Positions 57,601 to 64,000 of a stretch of DNA of 64,000 nt are shown here, piece after piece. Both the position numbers and the translations under genes were made by a program. The stretch is from Mytilus trossulus (lineage: Eukaryota > Mollusca > Bivalvia > Mytilida > Mytilidae): positions 65,541,436 to 65,605,435 of the forward strand of contig NC_086381.1 in NCBI RefSeq assembly GCF_036588685.1, given 5' to 3'. Each line of letters begins with the position of its first letter. Within the stretch, counting starts at the first letter, position 1. Below the pieces are notes generated by a model, which saw only the letters and a list, made by a program, of their open reading frames with translations, did not search any database and was not told where the DNA came from.

Positions 57601-60600
57601 TGGTAATCAGCGATCCACGAATTTACGTATACCACGAAACGTCTTTTTTTCTTTATCCACGAAAATTGATACCCACGAAAATAAATGAATCCACAGTATC
57701 ATACAAAGTTTACATGTCACTTATTTTACATCTTTTAACATACGAATGTGAAATTAATCCAAGCCAATATTCACCGTCGGGAAAAAAATTTAAGGGACGG
57801 ATAAGCCCTAACATATTTCTGGGTTCCCATTTCATTCCAAGGTTGTTGCAGCTTTAGAGCTAATGTTCTAAAGAAAGATATAAATTGAAAATGGAGATGG
57901 GAAATGTATCAAAGAGACAACAACCCGACCATAGAATAAAACAACAGCAGAAGGTCACCAACAGGTCTTCAATGCAACGAGAAATTCCCGCACCCGGAGG
58001 CGTCCTTCATATGTTTACTTCTTTCCTCGACTTATGTTCCTTTGTATACTAATATATAATATCTAGCTTCCTCTGTGTATAGTTGTATCTGCCGTGGTTT
58101 AAGTGTAGAAAATATGTGTTTTTCTAACAGAACAATATAAATCTTTTAAAACTTTACAGATACGGATTAAGGGGATCAAGGTACCCCCTTCATTTTTGTG
58201 AGAACATTTGTGGTTGATTATATATGGAATCACTGAGGCATGACTGGAGCGGACCCCTTTTAGGCAGTCAATGTCCCATCCCTCCTAATGAAAATGTCTG
58301 TCGGCAAGGACTGCTACATACGTTAGAACAATATTACTTTATTTAAAAGATTTCCCAACATTTAACAATTATGCATTAGATTAAAAAAAAAACTGCTTCA
58401 ATTTCGTCTTTTACTAATACCTTTCCTTTCTTATCTTATTAACACAGAAACTACAACCACAACAACAACGGAGAGAATGACAACCACTTCTACTGTTAGA
58501 GTAGTAACAACGCAACAACAAAAGACCACAATACCAACAACAAAACCACAAACAACCATAAAACCAACAACTCAACTACAAACAACCATAAAACCAACAA
58601 CAAAACCACAAACAACCCTAAAACCAACAACACAGCCACAGACAACCATAAAACCAACAACACAGCCACAGACAACCATTAAACCAACAACACAGCCACA
58701 GACAACCATAAAACCAACAATAATAAAACCAGAAATTACGACAATTAAAAAATCCGAAACGACTGTTCCACCAAAATCAACTAAAAGTGTTCTTACAACA
58801 TCTGAAACGACCACTAATGATATTGCAGCAACAACTGCAAGACAAGTGACAATTGGAGCAAAAGTTAAACCAAAACGGATCACTACCGACATAGCAGGTG
58901 CAGACGGAAATACTCCTAGTCCAGACATCGAAAACAAAATCAACCCAGACAGCTCGTCTGAAAGTGTAGATACGAGAGATATGTTATTATATGTGTCCGC
59001 TGCCTGCGGACTGTTGTCTTTTATAACAATGATAGTTGTCGTCGGCATATGTTACCAGAGATCAAAGAGAAACAACAACCGCCGGTAAGTTTATACAATG
59101 CCCAGTTTGATTACACAATGTCAGGTAAAATATCTTCAACATTTATCGGGAGGTTTTGCTAGCCATAGGATCAGTTTCAACCAACCTTTTTTTTCTGAAT
59201 CTGGCAGTTGTTATCAAATATTCCGTTTCTCAATGTATGTTGGCGTTTATTTTATGTAATGTTCAGTGTTTTCTGTAGTTCCATCGTTTTTCTCTAATAG
59301 TTTCTCTCGGTTTTTGGTGTGTGACCCGGATTAGTTTTTCGCTTTCCGCTTAATCAATTTATGACTATTAAACAGCGGTATATTACTATTGCCTTTATTG
59401 ATTAAAAAACTAAAATATTGTTCTATACTTGATAATGAAGAAGCAAATATTTTGAAAATATAATGATGAATTTGAATAGTAATAACAATTCTTTGTTTTG
59501 TAAGATCGACATTTTTAAGTAGGCACTTGACTCTTTTCCTGTTGAAATTCGACGTATGTGGTTCACATTAAAGTGTCATCAAACCTATTTTCTAATAAAC
59601 ATTTTTTTTTTTATGTTATAACATTCATATGACTTTTTTTATCGTTTATCTAGATACAGAATGTAATTTTTTTATTTTAGATTCCATAATGATATTCTGT
59701 CAATGGAAACGGGTATGTATGAATTGTATTTTTTAACTGTTGTTCGGAGTACTCTTTTATCATTAAAAAAACAAAATCGATCAAAGTATATTTCATATCA
59801 ATAAACACAATAGGTAAGGTGGTGTCGGTTCTGATATAAAGAGTTCCCTGTTTTCTAGCTTGCATGGTCCCATAAAAAATAACATGGATAAGCATTGGTT
59901 CGTTTTATATATATACCATGATCATGGACGATGAATGGTATCTTCTTGAATGAAGTTGTAATGACGACACACACTGAACTTTTAGAACCTCCCACACAAA
60001 CTCTTTTACCGCCAACTTTCAGTCAATGGTATTGCTGTGGTCATACGTACAGACATCTTAAATGGTGATCGGCTTTCAATTATAACATGATATACTTGCA
60101 ATGTGAACATATTAAAACAGCCAACTTCTGGCATATAATCGGTTGTTTAGAGAATCACTCGGCGTTATAAAATGCAGATGAAAGATTATTATTTTTTTCA
60201 ATAAAATCATAACTGCACTGTCTACTCTTTAATTATCGAACGTGAAAGGGCTGTATAGCCAGTCAATGTCGTTAAAAACTTCCATTTGCATTCCTCTTTA
60301 TCAACGACTTCTAATATTTCATCATTGATTAGCATTTTTTCTGTTTATTAAACCACGGCCATTTTCTATTAATCATTATAACGAACCATAGAACTTGTAT
60401 TGGTCAATTGGTGTGATTTCTAAACGTTTAACTGGCATGAAACGGATTTTTTGTGTTAATAAAATTTGCTGTTACAAAATATTAGAAATTATTATAAATT
60501 AAGGAATGTATCTCCGTCATGCAAAGCTCTGATTCCTTTCGCGGATTTGGCTATACTTTTTGGACCTTTTGGATTATAGCTCTCCATCTTTTATATAAGC

Positions 60601-61217
60601 TTTGGATATCAACTATTTTGGCCACGAGCATCACTGAAGAGACATGTATTGTCGAAATGCGCATCTGGTGCAAGAAAATTGGTAGTGTTAATTTTATTAT
60701 TTAACCACATGGATGATACCGATCCACCAAAGAACGAAGGGAAAATATCTATAGGTCACCATACGGCTTCAAATTAAGGAAAAACATCTACAGGTCACCA
60801 TACGGCTTCAAATTAAGAAAAAACATCTACAGGTCACCATACGGCTTCAAATTATGAGCACTGTTTTGCTACTAAGAATTATACAATTACCATTAAACGT
60901 ATTTTCTTTTTTCAGTTCGAGTTAACGGTTTGAATCAAATGCATGGTGTGGAAAATCCCAATTATAAGCAACAAAATGAATCAGAGTGCGTCGAACCTAT
61001 AAACTACAGAGAAAAGAAACAAAATTGCAATAACGTGTATACAGAAATGCGCTTAACCGGAGCAAACCAATACGACGATCTAGTAGGAATCGAGGAAGAC
61101 CCGTATGACGAACTACCTGACGAATTACCGGGCGATTACCAAGATTGCGATGCGTCTCCAAGATTATACAAGGCTTCGGTATCTCCAGAAAACCCTTACG
61201 ATGTTTCCAAGTATTGA
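51530..61217 (+). CDS. EMI-domain, mucin-stalk, ITAM-bearing single-pass receptor (Draper/CED-1/MEGF10-like, no EGF repeats)
   Basis: Six exons: 51530-51624, 55085-55201, 56106-56209, 58448-59084, 59681-59712 and 60916-61217. All are bounded by GT-AG sites with matching phases (2,2,1,2,1) and give 428 residues. Order: signal peptide (1-20), EMI domain (26-105; Cys 27, 52, 63, 92, 93, 103), Thr/Pro stalk (106 to about 260) with six 10-residue repeats, transmembrane helix (about 285-308), and a basic stop-transfer then a tail of about 120 residues. The tail has NPNY (342-345, NPxY), YTEM (370-373, YxxM) and YDDL..YDEL (381-395, ITAM spacing YxxL-x7-YxxL). In Draper, CED-1 and MEGF10 an EMI domain, NPxY and YxxL motifs serve recognition and engulfment of dying cells. 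A role in phagocytic or immune recognition is inferred. EGF repeats are missing, and I found no Cys-rich exon in introns 2-5. The start is the first ATG after an acceptor and begins a clear signal peptide. Confidence 0.85.
51625..55084 (+). other. EMI receptor intron 1
   Basis: 3,460 bp with GTAAGT and TTTTTTTCCAG. It holds short interspersed debris (about 52,080-52,135), an 'AAGCTTCTGTC' compound repeat (53,580-54,105) and a diverged TTCGTGG-type repeat (54,800-54,975). No extra EGF-like exon was seen. Confidence 0.75.
53580..54105. repeat. Dispersed compound repeat in intron 1
   Basis: It has the same internal units and end (GAATGTAGGATCGCCATG then TCGACTAAAGTCGAAGGCTC) as 20,620-21,160 and 21,760-22,290. 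The end forms a small hairpin (CGACTAAAGTCG). Confidence 0.8.
55085..55201 (+). CDS. EMI receptor exon 2: central EMI domain
   Basis: 117 nt, read from the split Arg codon: QTVDRVVTKEVYV then TTEIPCVVNSWLDELSCMN, giving cysteines 52 and 63. The W.xxLxC pattern before the third cysteine matches EMI domains of the MEGF10 group (NWxxC). The donor is AT|GTAGGT at 55,202. The alternative GTATAC four bases on would bring an in-frame TAG and is rejected. Confidence 0.85.
55500..55755 (-). repeat. Short interspersed element, inverted copy in intron 2
   Basis: ATAGAATTGCCAATGAGACA, GGTCACCGTATGGCCTTCAA and GACCCTGTCTTTGGACAAGC are in the order of the other inverted copies. The continuation to about 55,960 (GGCGGGGTTAAACATGTTTG) belongs to the same element. 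Confidence 0.75.
56106..56209 (+). CDS. EMI receptor exon 3: C-terminal EMI domain
   Basis: The acceptor TTATCGTAG and donor C|GTAAGT are present. It encodes NVTEHRNETIQEIVPMVIKF then CCAGYTLEGDRCVQ, with the diagnostic double cysteine (92, 93) and the final cysteine after nine residues (103). Two N-glycosylation sequons, NVT (72) and NET (78), lie in the loop. Confidence 0.88.
56262..56520 (+). repeat. Dispersed repeat in intron 3
   Basis: Second, longer copy of the 39,480-39,650 family, ending ..CACCCGTCATGTTGCTCATG then TTATTACAAAACCCGGTAAA. Confidence 0.75.
56875..57698. mobile_element. 824-bp terminal-inverted-repeat element in intron 3
   Basis: The left end TACTGTGGATTCATTTTTAT plus TCGTGG is inverted at the right end (CCACGAAAATAAATGAATCC plus ACAGTA, to 57,698). 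TTTCGTGG/CCACGAAA motifs continue subterminally in both arms. TA at both ends fits a TA target duplication. No transposase frame is seen. Confidence 0.75.
57882..58008 (+). repeat. Dispersed repeat in intron 3 ('ACAACAACCCGACC' family)
   Basis: Second copy of 47,374-47,520. A 'GGATTAAGGGGATC..CCCCTTC' repeat follows at 58,163-58,300. Confidence 0.75.
58448..59084 (+). CDS. EMI receptor exon 4: mucin-like stalk and transmembrane helix
   Basis: The acceptor TTATTAACACAG and donor CG|GTAAGT are present. It encodes a Thr-rich start, six PT repeats (TTQPQTTIKP type), a further Thr/Ser-rich linker, an acidic juxtamembrane segment (SSSESVDTRD), and the helix LLYVSAACGLLSFITMIVVV followed by GICY. 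QRSKRNNNRR then acts as a stop-transfer. The stalk has no cysteine before the membrane, so it should be extended and heavily O-glycosylated. Reading past the donor would add only a stop (TAA), so intron retention would give a nearly tail-less receptor. Confidence 0.88.
58537..58716 (+). repeat. Coding minisatellite, 30 nt x 6
   Basis: Six in-frame copies of a 30-nt unit encode TT[KQ][PL]QTT[IL]KP. Copies 4-6 differ from one another at about one base, so they expanded recently and the allele length is likely to vary. Confidence 0.95.
59681..59712 (+). CDS. EMI receptor exon 5: 32-nt microexon
   Basis: The acceptor TTTTATTTTAG and donor G|GTATGT are present. It encodes FHNDILSMET in the juxtamembrane tail. 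It joins the phase-2 end of exon 4 to the phase-1 start of exon 6. Skipping it would shift the frame and lose every tail motif, so inclusion decides whether the receptor can signal. Confidence 0.75.
60525..60720 (+). repeat. Dispersed repeat in intron 5 ('GGATTTGGCTATACTTTTTG' family)
   Basis: It contains TTTTGGCCACGAGCATCACT, GAAGAGACATGTATTGTCGA and AAATGCGCATCTGGTGCAAG, a repeat I recall as very common in mussels. The 61-codon open frame here is translated repeat. Confidence 0.75.
60758..60855 (+). repeat. Tandem repeat, unit about 41 nt, 2.5 copies
   Basis: The unit is CTACAGGTCACCATACGGCT plus TCAAATTAAGGAAAAACAT. It derives from the GGTCACCGTATGGCC segment of the short interspersed element. 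Confidence 0.85.
60916..61217 (+). CDS. EMI receptor exon 6: signalling tail with NPxY, YxxM and ITAM
   Basis: The acceptor TTTTCTTTTTTCAG is strong, and 99 codons then TGA follow. Motifs: NPNY345 (PTB/GULP-CED-6 type site), INY359, VYTEM (Y370, PI3-kinase SH2 type), YDDLVGIEEDPYDEL (Y381 and Y392, ITAM), an acidic stretch PDELPGDYQD, and a final NPYDVSKY. Both ITAM tyrosines have acidic residues at +1 and Leu at +3, the preferred Src/Syk context. Tail length and motif order resemble Draper and MEGF10 tails. Confidence 0.88.
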
Positions 61218-61327
61218 ATCTGTCTGATGTTAGTGCTACCTGGTTTATCAGTCACACTGTTCGGTCAGAGGAGAGACAAGACATATGAGTTGAACTGAGG
61301 TTTTGTTTTGCAATTTTATGTTTGCCA

Positions 61328-61333
61328 TTAAAT
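61328..61333 (+). promoter_or_regulatory. Possible polyadenylation signal ATTAAA
   Basis: ATTAAA lies 111 nt after the stop codon of the EMI receptor. A second run, AAATTAAAC, overlaps it. No downstream GU-rich element was confirmed. Confidence 0.4.
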
Positions 61334-61439
61334 TAAACATTATAATGTGAAAATTACATGTGCGGGATTTTAAGAACACATACTAGTAATTTAACGTACT
61401 GTACTTTATGATTGGTAACTAGTTGTGTGAGTGTGTGAT

Positions 61440-61700
61440 ATATAATATAATCTTTATTGCAAAATTACACCCATAAGGGTCAAGCAATACAAGCAAACAA
61501 TGATACATTTTAAATACAATGCAATACAATGAAATACAATGCAATTTAATAGAACATACTTTTAAAGTTCAATTATAAATTTATGTACAAAACACAATCA
61601 TGAGCTTGTCTGACATGGGTCTGACCCCCTCAGTTCTAAAGACTGCTTAATGAAGACTCCAATATGACAAACAAGTTCAAGGATGGGGTTTTGAATGTGT
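61440..61700 (-). mobile_element. 3' end of a LINE-like element (minus strand)
   Basis: Read on the minus strand it ends ..GTATTGCTTGACCCTTATGG, GTGTAATTTTGCAATAAAGA and TTATATTATA, i.e. AATAAAG just before an AT tail, as in the other LINE 3' ends here. It includes a partial AATACAATGC tandem (61,515-61,550). There is no coding part. Confidence 0.55.
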
Positions 61701-62033
61701 TTTAGTTTATTATATACTATTTGTCGTAATATTTTCGCCATAATCGTGGTTATTATTTCACACATGTTTCACTTAAATGTTTCATTCATTCTCCATTTAA
61801 ACGTTAATGCCGTAAACATAACCACTCTAAATTCTCCCTTTTGAGTGTCTGGATAAGGTTAACTATTGTCACCTATTCAGACCCTCTTCTATGGTCCATA
61901 TCGTGAACGGCCCATTGCGCCAAATTAAGCAGATATACGGAATATATGCTTAATTTCAATACATTTTTGATTTCGTTTTTTTGCGTTGTTTGTTATATAT
62001 ATGTAATAACTTTTTGGATGTTAGGACCAGCGA

Positions 62034-62056
62034 GCGAGAGAGAGAGAGAGAGAGAG
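62034..62056 (+). repeat. (GA)n microsatellite
   Basis: GAGAGAGAGAGAGAGAGAGA run. A (TA)n run follows at 62,170-62,190. Confidence 0.95.
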
Positions 62057-62299
62057 ATGTCACCGATTTTGTTTGGATGTTAGGTCGAGCTAGCCCATTT
62101 TGTCCATGGAATCTATTGTCGTAGTCCATGTGTAAATCATCACTGCCAAAGGACCACATGGTTGCAATGGCTATATATATATATATATATGTTGGTACAA
62201 TGAAAGGTATGAACCTGCACACCGGGAACCAATGGTTTGTTTTTCTTACGGACAGAAACATTACTTATGCTTGATGGTAAACATAACCAAAGCAAGTAA

Positions 62300-62900
62300 A
62301 AAATGGAAAGGCAAATTTGTTCTAAGAATATGGATGTAGTATTCAGTGGGCAATCACATCAGATATCGGTCCAAACACAGATTCCCATTGTTGTAGACCC
62401 ATTGGTGACCTTATGCTGTTGTCTGTTCATTGATCAGGTTATTGTCACTTTGACACATTCCCGTTTTCATTCTCAATTTTATTTCTTTGTTGTTGTTTTG
62501 GGTTTGTTTTTTTTACATGTACTTTTTAAAGTTTGTATCTTTTTTAATAACTTGGCCCATATTTGTATAATTGCAATAAATAATTAAACCTTAACATAAA
62601 ATATGTGAATATGCCATTGATATGTGAAATGACTGCATGATGGTGATTGTGGTATGTCGACATTAAGGATCAATTTTCGGTCTTCACAGATACTCTTAGA
62701 TTTCTTGAATTATCTGTTTGTACAGAAAGTTTTTTGTAATATGACCGTGACGTCATCACCGGGGTTTTTTCATGATTTACTCCGGCTTGAAAAGAATTAA
62801 ATTATAGGGAATGACAAATATTTTTCCTATCTATTCGAAATAACATCAAACCTGTGTGCACGCAGGTTATTCAGTGTGCACCACATTTTTGGTGTTATTT
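62300..62900. other. Repeat fragments, no gene
   Basis: 62,385-62,490 resembles the inverted 47,374 repeat family (GTTGTAGACCCATTGGTGAC, GTCACTTTGACACATTCCCG). Other frames have no support. Confidence 0.5.
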
Positions 62901-62951
62901 TTTCATAGGCAGAAAAAAATATTACAGTCATTCCTTAAACAGTTACAAAAT

Positions 62952-63099
62952 AATGTTTATGGTTGAACAACTTGACCTTCACGAAGACAACGGAAATCTA
63001 CCTCTTATGTTTGCAAAGTACATTATACAATTAAGTACTGATATGTCTGTACCGGAAGGACATCTATTCACATGCCATAAAGTGTCAGGCCATATCTAA
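62952..63099 (+). other. Short open frame, possible exon
   Basis: The frame after ATG at 62,952 reads MFMVEQLDLHEDNGNLPLMF and continues to TAA at 63,099. Its composition is more protein-like than most frames here, but there is no donor, acceptor or domain. It is listed as a weak candidate only. Confidence 0.15.
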
Positions 63100-63109
63100 G
63101 AGGTCTTAA

Positions 63110-64000
63110 TTAAATGTTTAAATTATTTTTTGCGTTCTTTCGCTACGTTTTATATATATATTTTCACAAAACAAAATGACAATTTTAGAAACTAGCTGTG
63201 CAAAGCCCGAGTTTTGTTTTCTGTAATTTGTTTTTCCCCAAAGAAAACGGTACTTTCAAAGCAACTATGGATAGTTAATTTATAACTGTTTCTGGAGATC
63301 CCGAGTATAGTTAAACAATTTTTGTTTCATGATTCATAAGTTTGTAGGTGTGAATGAAAAATAAATATTCTTGCATAAAAGTTCTGCCCTGAGATAAGGT
63401 AAATAAATGAAGCAGAAAAACTGGACATAATAAATATATATCATACAATTTCTTAAACTAAATATTTCTAAAATGATTGATTGAGTTATATTGTTTGCTC
63501 TCTAAAAAGGTGAAATTTGATATGAAGCGGCACATTTTCATGTTTTCTACCTTATATGCAAGTGATGTTTGCCGCTGGACGTTTCAGCGTCCAGCCATCA
63601 TCGTCATCATTTTCTTCTTTGACTAAGGGGAAACAACTCTAAAATAAAAAAGAATCGATTCATAGAATATCCCGCATCAGCGTAATTCTGAAACTACTTT
63701 TTCTAACATCGAAATTAATTTGCTCTAGTATTACAGCAGTGTCATTGAAACTTATTGAACTATTTTCTAAATTCTCAATTTTTATTTTATTTTATTGTCA
63801 AGACTTAAATTTAAAGGCATCATTTCCATGATTAATGTTATTCGACTCACGGCGAGCACAATATTGAAGCAGGATAAAAATGAAACAAACTAATCTCTAG
63901 TAATGAGTTTGTAAATGAAGACAGCTCAGTTCATACATTATTAAATTCCGCTAAAGGTACTTTTTTTTATATATAATTAAGGATTTAAAATGCGAAAAAT
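63110..64000. other. AT-rich end of window, no gene recognised
   Basis: 63,570-63,595 carries a small palindrome (GCTGGACGTTTCAGCGTCCAGC) that looks like part of a dispersed repeat. Nothing else is supported. Confidence 0.45.

Noticed and set aside
57600-57857. 85-codon frame in intron 3 as a missing EGF or linker exon
   Set aside because: It starts inside the TIR element and has no cysteine pattern of an EGF repeat.
58572-59048. Minus-strand 158-codon hydrophobic frame
   Set aside because: It is the antisense of the Thr/Pro-rich stalk exon, and the valine/glycine-rich text follows from the repeat.
60519-60704. 61-codon frame as an alternative tail exon of the receptor
   Set aside because: It matches a dispersed repeat I recognise from mussels, and it has no suitable donor in phase.
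1-64000. tRNA, rRNA, CRISPR arrays, bacterial operons
   Set aside because: I searched by eye for cloverleaf-like blocks, B-box text and regular spacer arrays and found none I could support.

Overview
The window is eukaryotic nuclear DNA: AT-rich, gene-poor, with consensus GT-AG introns and dense dispersed repeats. Several repeats are ones I recognise from mussel (Mytilus-type bivalve) genomes. Examples are short elements ending in 'ATTGCCAATGAGACAACT', modules ending in 'GGGGCATAAAAA', and arrays that start with CCGTCCGTC microsatellites. A marine mussel is therefore the likely source, by inference from recall. No rRNA, tRNA, CRISPR or bacterial-type operon was seen.

The one gene I can assemble confidently is on the + strand at 51,530-61,217. 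It has six exons with matching splice phases and encodes 428 residues: signal peptide, EMI domain with six cysteines, Thr/Pro mucin-like stalk with six 10-residue repeats, one transmembrane helix, and a cytoplasmic tail with NPNY, YTEM and a canonical ITAM (YxxL-x7-YxxL). This is the domain logic of the Draper/CED-1/MEGF10 engulfment receptors, but the EGF repeats that normally separate EMI from the membrane are absent and a mucin stalk takes their place. It is the most interesting object in the window.

From 8.4 to 19 kb the minus strand carries a tandemly repeated cassette of very short exon-like blocks (about 62-78 nt each). Splice sites and block lengths are kept between copies, and two copies of one block use a GC donor. 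A further nested tandem duplication lies at 26.6-28.4 kb, and exon-like blocks continue to about 33.7 kb. They may belong to one long minus-strand transcription unit of unknown product, coding or not. A weaker candidate secreted-protein start lies on the + strand at 3.9-4.5 kb.

Most of the rest is mobile or repetitive DNA. There is a foldback-like element (1.2-3.3 kb), a near-perfect 452-bp palindrome (15.5-15.9 kb), and several terminal-inverted-repeat elements. There are four 5'-truncated or decayed LINE copies (33.9-36.0, 38.1-39.0, 45.8-46.2 and 47.7-48.9 kb), and the first is split beside its YADD codons by an 875-bp inverted-repeat element. Tandem arrays of about 165-170 bp lie at 36.2-37.3 and 43.5-44.4 kb, with shorter minisatellites elsewhere.
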